From CAYRHS01 sp964424125 (GTDB lineage: Bacteria; Actinomycetota; Acidimicrobiia; IMCC26256; JAOSJL01), in assembly GCA_964424125.1 (NCBI GenBank), contig CAYRHS010000033.1, forward strand, positions 1 to 22,526: 22,526 nucleotides of DNA, read 5' to 3'. The notes beneath the pieces are model-generated. The model worked only from the letters and a program-made list of their open reading frames with translations, made no database searches and was not told the origin of the DNA. Positions 1 to 9,613 of the stretch are shown piece by piece. Every line of letters starts with the position of its first letter. The first letter of the stretch is position 1. Made by a program: the position numbers and the translations under genes.

Positions 1-2
1 AG

Positions 3-1136
3 TGGAACACGGGCTTCTACGAGGGCATCCACTCGTTCGCGAACAACATCGCGACTACCGAGGGCGGCATGCACGAGGAGGGTTTCAAGAAGGCCCTCAC
101 CAACGTCGTGAACAAGTACGGACGCAACCGGAGCCTGCTAAAGGACAAGGACGCCAAGCTGATCGGCGAAGACATTCGCGAGGGACTCACCGCGATCGTG
201 TCGGTGAAGCTGCGCGACCCGCAGTTCGAGGGTCAGACGAAGACGAAGCTCGGCAACACCGAGATGCGCTCGCTCGTGGAGCGCACGATGAACGAGAAGC
301 TCGGCGACTGGCTCGAGGAGCACCCCGCCGAGGGGCGACGTGTCGTCGAGAAGTCGTCCGCCGCGGCGCAAGCGCGGGTCGCGGCCCGCCAGGCGCGTGA
401 CCTGACCCGGCGGAAGTCGTTGCTGGACTCCGCGGCGATGCCGGGCAAGCTCGCGGACTGCACCACGCGCGACCCAGAGCAGGCGGAGCTGTTCATCGTC
501 GAAGGTGACTCCGCCGGTGGCCCCGCGAAGCAAGCGCGTGACCGCGACGTCCAGGCCATCTTGCCGATCCGGGGCAAGATCCTGAACGTCGAGCGCGCCC
601 GCGTCGACAAGATGTTGAAGAACGAGGAGATCCAGGCACTGGTGACCGCGATCGGCGCCGGGCTCGGAGACGACTTCGAGCTCGGCAAGGTCAGGTACCA
701 CAAGGTGATCCTGCTCACCGACGCGGACGTTGACGGCGCGCACATCCGTACGCTGCTGCTCACCTTCCTCTACCGCCAGATGCACGAGCTCTTCGAGCAG
801 GGCTACGTCTACATCGCGCAGCCACCCCTCTACTCGGTCGTGATGGGGAACGAGAAGACGTACCTGAAAGACGACGTTGCCCTGGAGGCCTTCCGGGCGG
901 AGCGCGAGGGCCGCAAGCTCGAGATCAGCCGGTTCAAGGGTCTCGGGGAGATGGACTACGGGGAGCTGTGGGAGACGACCATGGACCCGGCCACGCGTAC
1001 GTTGCTGCGCGTCACCGTCGACGAGGTGGACGCACTCGCCGACGACATGTTCTCCCGGCTGATGGGCGACGACGTCGACGCTCGGCGTGAGTTCATCCAG
1101 CAGAACGCCAAGGACGTCCGCTTCCTCGACATCTGA
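3..1136 (+). CDS. gyrB: DNA gyrase subunit B, C-terminal part (5' end outside window)
   Basis: This is the ATP-dependent type II topoisomerase subunit that, with GyrA as A2B2, introduces negative supercoils in the cytoplasm. The reading frame is open from base 3 (GFYEGIHSFANNI), so the gene starts upstream. About 377 residues are visible, roughly the last 60% of a normal ~640-residue GyrB; the ATPase domain is missing only because the window begins here. The TOPRIM domain is intact: the glutamate in IVEGDSAGG, the metal-binding LTDADVDGAHI, then QPPLYSV and the FKGLGEMDYGELWETTMDP block, ending in the usual DVRFLDI-like tail. The stop is TGA at 1134. gyrA follows after 18 bp, so the two are very probably one operon. 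Identification is essentially certain. Confidence 0.98.
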   Translation, partial: WNTGFYEGIHSFANNIATTEGGMHEEGFKKALTNVVNKYGRNRSLLKDKDAKLIGEDIREGLTAIVSVKLRDPQFEGQTKTKLGNTEMRSLVERTMNEKLGDWLEEHPAEGRRVVEKSSAAAQARVAARQARDLTRRKSLLDSAAMPGKLADCTTRDPEQAELFIVEGDSAGGPAKQARDRDVQAILPIRGKILNVERARVDKMLKNEEIQALVTAIGAGLGDDFELGKVRYHKVILLTDADVDGAHIRTLLLTFLYRQMHELFEQGYVYIAQPPLYSVVMGNEKTYLKDDVALEAFRAEREGRKLEISRFKGLGEMDYGELWETTMDPATRTLLRVTVDEVDALADDMFSRLMGDDVDARREFIQQNAKDVRFLDI

Positions 1137-1154
1137 GCTGACCAGGAGACACAC

Positions 1155-3602
<2,448 letters not shown>

Positions 3603-3613
<11 letters not shown>

Positions 3614-4337
3614 CTCGAGCGAGGCGCGCCGCGCCCAGGAAGGCCAGCCGCGCCGAACGCCCCAGGAACCGGGCGCGCCCCAGGAGCAGCAGCCGGGCCC
3701 GCGCCGCAACCAGTCTGCCCAGCAACCACCTCCCCAACGAAGTGGCGGCCGTGCGACACCGCCGGCCGCCTCGCCGAGCGCTCCGCCGCGCGAAGCGCCG
3801 GCTCGGCGAGCCCAGCCGAAGCAACCTACGAAGCAATCGACGAAGCAACCCGCCAAGCAGCGCACCGGAGCGCAGCCACAGCGTGGCGGCGGCCGGAAGG
3901 CCCGCAGTGACGACGCGGCCCCGACGCGGGTCCGTCGACGCCGCCCACCCGCCGTCGCGCCGGTGCGCAGCCTCAGTGAGCGCCGCTACCGGCAGCGCAT
4001 CACCCGGCTCGACCTGTGGTCGGTCGCCAAGGTCGCGGTGTGCTTCTACCTCTCCGCGCTGATCGTCACGCTCGTCGCGGGCATCGTCGTCTGGCTCATC
4101 GCGAGTGGCGCGGGGGCCGTCGGGAACTTCGAGACGTTCATGCGGGACGCGGGATTCGACGACTTCCGCTTCCTCTCTGGCCAGATCCTGCGCGGTGGAG
4201 TGCTGATCGGGCTCGCGATCGTCGCGGTGCTCACCGTCATCACCCTGGTGGCGGCGGCGCTCTACAACCTCTTCGCCGAGCTCATCGGCGGCGTCGAAGT
4301 CCTCGTCCGTGAGGAAGAAGCGATCCACGGGGACTGA
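3603..4337 (+). CDS. DUF3566 membrane protein with long disordered N-terminus
   Basis: Actinobacterial DUF3566 proteins are encoded directly after gyrA; their molecular role is not established. The start chosen is GTG at 3603, overlapping the gyrA stop by 11 bp, with GGAGG 6 bp upstream; this gives 244 residues. Roughly the first 125 residues are low complexity, rich in Pro, Gln, Arg and Lys, with a short repeated pattern (KQPTKQSTKQPAKQ), and are presumably disordered and cytoplasmic. The conserved domain follows: RYRQRITRLDLWSVAKVA, a membrane helix near residues 143–165, an ionised loop (NFETFMRDAGFDDFRFLSG), a second helix near 198–222, and the tail LYNLFAELIGGVEVLVREEE. The overlap with gyrA implies translational coupling and one transcript. 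Family assignment is firm, function unknown. Confidence 0.9.
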
Positions 4338-4358
4338 GAGGTCACGCGGAGCCGCTGG

Positions 4359-4364
4359 TACGAT
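4359..4364 (+). promoter_or_regulatory. Possible -10 box of tRNA-Ile
   Basis: TACGAT lies 12 bp before the 5' end of the tRNA, a plausible spacing for a short tRNA leader. No convincing -35 box was seen. Confidence 0.4.
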
Positions 4365-4376
4365 CGGGCGCTTCCC

Positions 4377-4450
4377 GGGGCTATAGCTCAGTCGGTCAGA
4401 GCGCACCCCTGATAAGGGTGAGGTCGGTGGTTCGATTCCACCTAGCCCCA
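4377..4450 (+). tRNA. tRNA-Ile (GAT)
   Basis: The 74-nt cloverleaf has acceptor stem GGGGCTA pairing with TAGCCCC, D-loop AGCTCAGTCGGTCAGAGC, an anticodon loop with GAT at 4411–4413, and T-arm GGTTCGATTCC. The discriminator is A, followed by CCG, so the full CCA end is not encoded. In many actinobacteria tRNA-Ile follows gyrA and the DUF3566 gene, as here. Confidence 0.97.
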
Positions 4451-4505
4451 CCGGTACCGGTTCGCTCCCACCCCCAGCGGGTCGGTGCGGTCGTGGGAGA
4501 GGTCC

Positions 4506-4511
4506 TAGACT
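4506..4511 (+). promoter_or_regulatory. -10 box for a leaderless transcript of the 45-aa ORF
   Basis: TAGACT ends 8 bp before the GTG at 4520, so transcription would start at or within a base or two of that codon. There is no Shine-Dalgarno sequence in between, which agrees with leaderless translation, common in actinobacteria. A weak -35 (TCGGTG, about 4482–4487) is the best upstream match. Confidence 0.45.
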
Positions 4512-4519
4512 CCCCGGGC

Positions 4520-4657
4520 GTGAGGGCCTTCCGTCGCGGATTGCTGGTCGCGTTCGTCGCTGTCGTGGCGGCGGGAGTCGTGCGCCTGCGCGGCAAGGGA
4601 GGGGTCCCTCCGACGAGCGGCGGCTGGCGAGAGCTCGAGGCACCCGACTTCCGGTGA
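4520..4657 (+). CDS. Small single-pass membrane protein, 45 aa
   Basis: The 45-residue product starts with a short basic segment (MRAFRRG), then a hydrophobic helix of about 15 residues (LLVAFVAVVAAGVV), then a basic and Gly/Pro-rich tail with GGWRELEAPDFR. I do not recognise a named family. Support for a real gene: a -10 box placed for leaderless expression, a normal N-terminal membrane-anchor layout, and a four-base GTGA overlap with the next gene, so the two are probably translationally coupled. The tail resembles tails of small unnamed actinobacterial membrane proteins, but I cannot assign a function. An alternative is that it is only a leader for expression of the downstream gene. Confidence 0.6.
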   Translation: MRAFRRGLLVAFVAVVAAGVVRLRGKGGVPPTSGGWRELEAPDFR

Positions 4658-5661
4658 GCTCCGTCCTGCTCGTCGGGGCCGGCGCCGTCGGAGGACGCGC
4701 GGCGCGCCAGCTCGCCGAGACCCCCGGCATCGACGACATCCTCGTCGCCGACGCGGACCCGCTCCGTTCCCGCTCCGTCGCCGAAGCGGTCGGCGTGCCG
4801 TGCCGAGCCGTCGAATGGGACGGGTCCCGACCCCCGTCCGTCGACGCGTTCGCGGTGGCGCTCCCGTTCCGCCACGAGGTGGACGTGGTGCGAAGTGCCG
4901 TGGAAGCGGGAATCCCTGTCGCGAGCAGCGCCGACGAGCCCCGGACCATCGAGGCGCTCCTCGGCCTCGACGAGCTCGCCTCGGACCGAGGTGTGGTCGT
5001 GGCGGCGGGCTGTGGCCTGGCACCGGGCCTCGCCGACGTGATGGTTCGCCACGCCGCGGATGCGCTGGACGAGGTCTCGGAAATCCACGTCGCTCGCGCC
5101 GGCGTGGCGGGGCCTGCGTGCGCCAAGGCGTTGGCCCGGTCCTTGCGGGGCGACGCGCTCGAATGGCGGGAGGGTGAGTGGCGCGAGCTACCGCGACGTC
5201 TCCGCGAAGAGGTCGTGTGGTTCCCGGACCCGGCCGGTCCCCGGGAGTGCCGGGGCGCCGAAGGCGGCACGGCGTTGCTCGTTCGAGGGTTTCCCGGCGT
5301 GCGCCGCGTTTCGTACCGGCTCGCGAAACCGCTCGGCCGGGTCGCGGCGCGCGTCGAACGACGGAAGCGGGGCGACGCCGCGGACTGGGGCGCGGCCCGG
5401 GTCGAGGTCTGGGGCAAGCGGGGCGAGGCGCTCGAAACGGTCGTGTACGGGGTGATCGAACGGACCCCCGTGGCGACGGGGACCGTCCTCGCGCTCGCGG
5501 CGGCGCATCTCGCGAGCGGCGTGGAAGCCGGTCCCGGCGTGCACGGCCTCGCGACCCTGGTCCCACCCCGATCCTTCCTGGAGGAGCTGGCCCGTCGCGG
5601 CGTGAAGGTCGCGGTGTTCGAGGGAGTGGCGGGCGACGAGGGCGCGGCGCGGACGTCCTGA
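4654..5661 (+). CDS. Saccharopine-dehydrogenase-like NAD(P)-binding protein
   Basis: The 335-residue protein begins with a Rossmann fold (VLLVGAGAVGGRAARQLAE, then VADADPLRSRSVAEAVG). A central segment reads like saccharopine dehydrogenase / homospermidine synthase relatives (AAGCGLAPGLADVMVRHAADAL). The substrate cannot be read from sequence; relatives act on amino-acid-like or polyamine-like compounds, and many remain unassigned. The GTG start overlaps the stop of the 45-aa ORF by four bases (GTGA), which fixes this start well. The C-terminal half (VYGVIERTPVATGTVLALAAAHLASG) matches the second domain of the family. No membrane segment or signal peptide is present, so it is cytoplasmic. Family confident, reaction unknown. 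Confidence 0.8.
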   Translation: MSSVLLVGAGAVGGRAARQLAETPGIDDILVADADPLRSRSVAEAVGVPCRAVEWDGSRPPSVDAFAVALPFRHEVDVVRSAVEAGIPVASSADEPRTIEALLGLDELASDRGVVVAAGCGLAPGLADVMVRHAADALDEVSEIHVARAGVAGPACAKALARSLRGDALEWREGEWRELPRRLREEVVWFPDPAGPRECRGAEGGTALLVRGFPGVRRVSYRLAKPLGRVAARVERRKRGDAADWGAARVEVWGKRGEALETVVYGVIERTPVATGTVLALAAAHLASGVEAGPGVHGLATLVPPRSFLEELARRGVKVAVFEGVAGDEGAARTS

Positions 5662-5729
5662 GATCAGGGGCCGGGCGCGTTCAAGATCCGCATGCCTTCC
5701 TGCCGATCACCGGGTGGAAGGGGGAGCGC

Positions 5730-6620
5730 ATGATGCCGGCCACCGAAGAGCTGCGCGATCGGATTCGCTCGGAGGAGCGCGTCGTCGATCTGCCCGATGA
5801 CGGGGTGTTCTCGCGCGCGGCGGTCCGCCGCCGCCGCCGGCACCTCTCGTTGGTGGCGCTGATGGTCGTGGTCGGCCTGGTCGTGGTGACGATCGTCAAC
5901 GACGTCGGGCACCTGGACGAGGACCTGACCCTGGGCAATCCGGGGCTCGTCCGCGCGCTCTTGATCGTCTTCGCGGGGGTCGTCACGGTCTACGTGATCG
6001 ACAAGGAACGACATCTGCGCCGGCTCGAAGTGCTCGGACACGAGCAGCGGACGCTCAATCTGGCGCTGGCGGAGAGCCTGATCCAGGCCAGCCAGCTCGC
6101 CGAGACCGATCGTGAGCTGACCTCGGTGCTCGACCTACGCGAGGTGCTCGAGCACACGGTCGACCGAGCGCTCGAACACGTCGGCGCCACCGACGGCGTC
6201 GTGTTGCTGCGCTGCGGGGCAACCGAGTTCCGGGCCGCTGCCGCCCGAACGCACCGGATCAGCTGGTCGAGCCGGATCCAGCTGGGCGAGTCGATCGAGG
6301 GCAGGTCACGATCGACCGGGGAGCTCCTCGCCGTATCCGCGCCCCTCACCGACCGGGCGCCCGCTCACCCCGCTTCCGACGCACCGTTCGAAGGCGCGGC
6401 GATGTTCGCCTCGCTCGTGGACCATGGCGAGCTGTTGGGAGTCCTGGCCGTCGGAATCGCCGACGACCGCCGCTTCGGTCCGAGCGAGCTGGAGGTGCTG
6501 GGGGACATCGCCGACCTGGCCGGAACCGCGATCGGCAACGCCCGCCGCCACGAGGCCGCGCTGCTCGAGCTCGACCGGACCCGAACGCAGCTCGCCCAGC
6601 TCGTGGCCGGACCGATCTGA
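5730..6620 (+). CDS. Membrane-bound GAF-domain protein without an output domain
   Basis: The start is ATG at 5730 or 5733 (Met-Met), with a GGGGAG ribosome site just upstream; the open frame extends further back but overlaps the preceding gene and has no coding character. The product is 296 residues: a charged N-terminus, two membrane helices (about 40–57 and 73–91), a helical linker likely to form a coiled coil (about 92–135), and a GAF-type domain (about 137–272) ending in DIADLAGTAIGNARRHEAALLELDR. No histidine kinase, GGDEF or phosphatase domain follows. It may therefore be a sensor that works through a partner, perhaps the two-component pair encoded 90 bp downstream. A hairpin at 6636–6653 suggests its transcript may end before that pair, so cooperation is inference. 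Confidence 0.8.
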   Translation: MMPATEELRDRIRSEERVVDLPDDGVFSRAAVRRRRRHLSLVALMVVVGLVVVTIVNDVGHLDEDLTLGNPGLVRALLIVFAGVVTVYVIDKERHLRRLEVLGHEQRTLNLALAESLIQASQLAETDRELTSVLDLREVLEHTVDRALEHVGATDGVVLLRCGATEFRAAAARTHRISWSSRIQLGESIEGRSRSTGELLAVSAPLTDRAPAHPASDAPFEGAAMFASLVDHGELLGVLAVGIADDRRFGPSELEVLGDIADLAGTAIGNARRHEAALLELDRTRTQLAQLVAGPI

Positions 6621-6635
6621 GCCGACCGCGTCCTG

Positions 6636-6653
6636 GGCCCGCGAACGTGGGCC
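6636..6653 (+). terminator. Hairpin after the GAF-domain gene
   Basis: GGCCCGC pairs with GTGGGCC (one G·U pair) around a GAAC tetraloop, 15 bp after the stop codon. No T-run follows, as is usual in high-GC actinobacteria, so termination strength is uncertain. Confidence 0.4.
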
Positions 6654-6672
6654 GGGGCCCTCCCGGTCCTTG

Positions 6673-6688
6673 TTCAGCGCCCTCTCAG
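6673..6688 (+). promoter_or_regulatory. Direct-repeat operator before the response-regulator gene
   Basis: TTCAG (6673–6677) and CTCAG (6684–6688) are spaced by exactly 11 bp and stand 22 bp before the GTG start. OmpR-family regulators bind tandem half-sites about one helical turn apart. The same arrangement recurs at 8818–8833. Autoregulation by the product of the next gene is the natural inference. Confidence 0.5.
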
Positions 6689-6710
6689 GGAACGCGACCA
6701 GAATGCGACG

Positions 6711-7394
6711 GTGCGAGTGCTGGTCGTCGAGGACGATCCCGCGGCCCGGGAGTCGCTCGAACGCGCCCTCCGTCTCGAGGGATACGAAGTGGTAACGGTC
6801 GACGGGGGCTTCCTCGCCCTCGAGCGGCAGCGCGCGCAGCCTGCGGACGTCGTGGTGCTCGATCTCCAGCTCCCGGACCTCGACGGACTCGAGGTGTGCC
6901 GACGCATGCGCTCCGGGGAGGACCGGACGCCGGTGCTCATGCTCACCGCCCGGGATGCCGTCTCGGAGCGGGTCGCGGGGCTCGACGCGGGGGCGGACGA
7001 CTACGTGGTCAAGCCGTACGCGCTCGACGAGCTGCTCGCACGGTTGCGCGCGCTGTCGCGGCGCCGCCCCGAGACGCGGGGTTCCGAAGATGACGAAGTG
7101 CTGCGCTACGCACACCTCTCGCTCGACCCTCGCACGATGGAGGTCTTCTGTGGCGAGCGACGGGTCGACCTGACCCGCACCGAGTTCGCGTTGCTCGAGC
7201 TGTTCCTCGAGCACCCCCGGCAAGTCCTTCCCCGCCATCTCATCTTCGAACGGGTGTGGGGCTACGACTTCGGTCCCAAGTCGAACTCTCTGGAGGTGTA
7301 CGTCGGCTACCTGCGTCGCAAGACCGAAGCCCGCGGGGAACCTCGACTGATCCAGACGGTCCGCGGCGTGGGCTACGTCCTGCGCGAGCAGTGA
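6711..7394 (+). CDS. OmpR/PhoB-type response regulator, MprA-like
   Basis: The 227-residue protein has a receiver domain (1–~115) with acidic pair D8/D9, phosphoacceptor D51 (VVVLDLQLPDLDG), T79 and K101. It is followed by a winged-helix DNA-binding domain (about 125–225) with LTRTEFALLELFLEHPRQVL and the wing VRGVGYVLR. GTG at 6711 gives the canonical start MRVLVVEDD. The kinase gene begins 13 bp downstream, so they form one operon. The sequence is of the MprA/TrcR/PrrA group; MprA itself handles envelope stress in mycobacteria, but I do not claim orthology. Candidate binding sites lie upstream of this gene and upstream of the exported-protein gene at 8912. Confidence 0.95.
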   Translation: MRVLVVEDDPAARESLERALRLEGYEVVTVDGGFLALERQRAQPADVVVLDLQLPDLDGLEVCRRMRSGEDRTPVLMLTARDAVSERVAGLDAGADDYVVKPYALDELLARLRALSRRRPETRGSEDDEVLRYAHLSLDPRTMEVFCGERRVDLTRTEFALLELFLEHPRQVLPRHLIFERVWGYDFGPKSNSLEVYVGYLRRKTEARGEPRLIQTVRGVGYVLREQ

Positions 7395-7407
7395 GCCCAC
7401 GCGGGCG

Positions 7408-8778
7408 ATGACGCTGCGGGCGCGCCTCACGCTGGTAGCCGCGACCGCGGTCGCGGTGGCAGTAGTGGTCGCCGCTCTGCTCGCCTTCGGGGCTGCACGT
7501 CGCGTCCTCTACAACCAGGTCGACGATTCGCTCGAGGACCGCGCGGCCGACCTCGACGCGCGCCGTGACGCCTTCCTGCAGCAGACAACCCCGGGGAACC
7601 CGATCGACGGGGACGAACCGTTCGAGGTCGGCGAGGTCCCCCTGCCGGCCTTCGGAGCCGCGGGCGGTTTCACGCAGTTCGTCACGGGAACCGGCATCGT
7701 GATCCGCGCCGGGAACGAGACCGGTGAGCTCCCCGTGAGCAATCGTGCCGAGGCGGTCGCCGGGGGGGATGCGAACGCCTACTTCGAGACGGCGAGCGTC
7801 GACGGCGAGCGCGTGCGCGTCTACACGGTGCCGTTCGGCGACAACCTGGCCCTCCAGGTCGCCCGGCCCCTCGACGAGGTGGACCGAGTGCTGAGGAACC
7901 TTCGCCTGGCGCTGCTCATCGTCGTCGCGGGCGGCGTCGTACTCGCCGCGGGGATCGGGTTCGTGGTGGCGCGTACCGCGCTCCATCCCGTGGATCGGTT
8001 GACGGCTGCGGCCGAGGACGTGACCGAGACGCTCGACCTCAGTCGCCGCATCGACGTCAGTACGGGTGACGAGCTCGGTCGGCTGGCCACGAGCTTCAAC
8101 ACCATGCTCGGTGCGCTCGAGGAGTCCGTCGATGCCCAGCGCCGTCTGGTCGCGGACACGTCGCACGAGCTGCGCACCCCGCTGACCAGCCTACGGACCA
8201 ACGTCGCGCTCTTGACGCGCGAGGAGGAGCTCTCCCCCGAGGATGCCGCAGACGTGCGCAGGGACATCGACGTGCAGATCGCCGAGCTCTCGTCACTCAT
8301 CGGCAACGTGATCGATCTGGCCCGGGGCGAGGAGCGGACGCATCGCGAGGAACCGGTGCGACTGGACCAGCTCGTCGCCTCTGCGCTCGAGCAGGCATCG
8401 TTCCACTGGCCCGAGGTCCACTTCACGGCCGATCTCGCGCCCTGCACGGTCACCGGTGACCCGGATCGCCTCGCTTCCGCGGTCACGAACCTGCTCGACA
8501 ACGCGGGCAAGTGGAGCCCGAGCGGCGAGTCGGTGGAGGTACGCGTCGTCGATGGGGTGGTCGACGTGCGTGACCACGGTCCCGGGGTCGATCCGTCCGA
8601 CGCCCCGTACGTGTTCGATCGGTTCTGGCGCTCGCCGGCTGCGCGCGCCAAGCCGGGATCGGGCCTGGGGCTGGCGATCGTGCGCCAGGTCGCCCGGGCG
8701 CACGGCGGCGAGGCCACCGTGGAGCCGGCCGACGGAGGCGGAGCGCGCTTCACGATCCGTCTCCCGGCCGATTCCTAG
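7408..8778 (+). CDS. Membrane sensor histidine kinase, MprB-like
   Basis: The 456-residue partner of the preceding regulator has membrane helices at about 5–27 and 166–188 that flank an extracytoplasmic sensor region of about 140 residues. HAMP follows (about 189–241), then the dimerisation domain with phosphoacceptor H253 (DTSHELRTPLTSL). The ATPase domain has N361 and N365 (NLLDNAGKWSP), the G1 box DHGPGVD and the G2 box GSGLGLAIV. All catalytic boxes are intact. The stop codon TAG at 8776 lies inside the first unit of an 11-bp tandem repeat, so the last three residues (ADS) belong to the repeat as well as to the gene. The signal sensed is unknown. Confidence 0.95.
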   Translation: MTLRARLTLVAATAVAVAVVVAALLAFGAARRVLYNQVDDSLEDRAADLDARRDAFLQQTTPGNPIDGDEPFEVGEVPLPAFGAAGGFTQFVTGTGIVIRAGNETGELPVSNRAEAVAGGDANAYFETASVDGERVRVYTVPFGDNLALQVARPLDEVDRVLRNLRLALLIVVAGGVVLAAGIGFVVARTALHPVDRLTAAAEDVTETLDLSRRIDVSTGDELGRLATSFNTMLGALEESVDAQRRLVADTSHELRTPLTSLRTNVALLTREEELSPEDAADVRRDIDVQIAELSSLIGNVIDLARGEERTHREEPVRLDQLVASALEQASFHWPEVHFTADLAPCTVTGDPDRLASAVTNLLDNAGKWSPSGESVEVRVVDGVVDVRDHGPGVDPSDAPYVFDRFWRSPAARAKPGSGLGLAIVRQVARAHGGEATVEPADGGGARFTIRLPADS

Positions 8779-8810
8779 CCGATTCCTAGCCGATTCCTAG
8801 CCGATTCCAA
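8767..8810 (+). repeat. 11-bp tandem repeat, four copies, across a stop codon
   Basis: Unit GCCGATTCCTA occurs three times exactly and a fourth time with one change (…CCAA). The first copy contains the end of the kinase gene, so the following copies repeat its stop triplet. It looks like a recent slippage expansion. It separates the kinase stop from the operator at 8818. Confidence 0.95.
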
Positions 8811-8817
8811 GCCTCGT

Positions 8818-8833
8818 CTCAGGCTGCGTTCAG
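8818..8833 (+). promoter_or_regulatory. Direct-repeat operator before the exported-protein gene
   Basis: CTCAG (8818–8822) and TTCAG (8829–8833) are again 11 bp apart, as at 6673–6688. A weak -10-like GAAGAT at 8844 would place transcription start near 8856, leaving a leader of about 55 nt before the ATG at 8912. It is a likely target of the MprA-like regulator. Confidence 0.5.
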
Positions 8834-8911
8834 GTCGGTGACCGAAGATGGGCGCCGGTGAGCGAGGGGCGCTCGCCGGGAGTCCGTCCACCAGCAAGGA
8901 GCAAGTCGAGC

Positions 8912-9538
8912 ATGACCCGTTCGTTTCGCCGAGGTGTCGGCGTCGGTGCCGGCCTCGTGGTCCTCATGGCGGTGGCGATCGCCGTCGCCTTCGTGCCCGG
9001 GCTGGGCGCGCAGGAGGACGGAGGTGAGGACAGCTCCGACAACGGTACGAGCGAGGACGCCCCCCGGCCTCGCGGCCTCAGCGACGATGATCGCGCCTGC
9101 CTCGAGGAGCACGGTGTCGACCTCCCCTTGGTGGAGCGCGACGAGAACGGCCACCCGACCGAGCGCCCCGACCTCTCCGACCAGGAGAAGCAAGCGTTGC
9201 GTGACGCAGCTGAGGCTTGTGGCATCGAGCGCCCGTTCTTCCACCGCGGAGCGGGACGACCCCTCGGCTCCCTGACTGACGAAGAGCGGGCCTGCCTCGA
9301 GGAGCACGGCGTCGATCTTCCCGACCTCCAAACGGACGAGAACGGCAACCCGGTCCGGCCCAGCGAGCGGCAGCAGCTCTCGGCCGAGGAGCGTCAGCAA
9401 CGTCGCCAGGCGTTCCGGGACGCGGCCGACGCGTGCGGCCTCGACCTGCCCGAACGCTGCGACGGTCCAGCCGGCTCCGAGCACTCGCCACAGAGTTCCG
9501 AGGAGAACAGCAACGAGCCCGCGGTCCTCGCCGCCTGA
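8912..9538 (+). CDS. Exported protein with two Cys-containing CLEEHGVDLP modules
   Basis: The ATG at 8912 is chosen because it gives a clean signal peptide (MTRSFRRG, hydrophobic core about 11–32, probable cleavage after GLGA) and has AAGGAG 10 bp upstream; the longer frame from 8858 would bury it. The mature part has an acidic linker and two modules, about residues 58–108 and 121–182. Each has CLEEHGVDLP, then DENGxP, then a charged helix ending RDAAxACG. The first motif of each module shares 20 identical bases (9095–9114 and 9290–9309), which points to internal duplication. Single modules of this kind (C[ML]xxHGVxxP … AxxAC) are familiar from actinobacterial exported proteins near envelope transporters, but no function is known to me. 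The two cysteines per module could form disulfides. Its position and shared operator make it a probable output of the MprAB-like system. Confidence 0.8.
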   Translation: MTRSFRRGVGVGAGLVVLMAVAIAVAFVPGLGAQEDGGEDSSDNGTSEDAPRPRGLSDDDRACLEEHGVDLPLVERDENGHPTERPDLSDQEKQALRDAAEACGIERPFFHRGAGRPLGSLTDEERACLEEHGVDLPDLQTDENGNPVRPSERQQLSAEERQQRRQAFRDAADACGLDLPERCDGPAGSEHSPQSSEENSNEPAVLAA

Positions 9539-9563
9539 GCGAACGCGCGAACAGGCCTCCCAC

Positions 9564-9603
9564 GGGGGCGTTCATCGGCGGGCTGGTGCCGATGGGCGCC
9601 CCC
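9564..9603. terminator. Strong hairpin between convergent genes
   Basis: Left arm 9564–9579 (GGGGGCGTTCATCGGC) pairs over 16 positions with 9588–9603 (GCCGATGGGCGCCCCC). The only imperfections are two T·G positions, which are wobble pairs in the plus-strand RNA. The loop is 8 nt. It lies between the stops of the exported-protein gene and the convergent dehydrogenase gene, so it can end transcription from both sides. Confidence 0.7.
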
Positions 9604-9613
9604 GGCCCGCGTC

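Noticed and set aside
5178..5729. N-terminal extension of the GAF-protein frame
   Set aside because: Arg/Gly-rich shadow of the saccharopine-dehydrogenase-like gene; the ribosome site and membrane start at 5730 are better.
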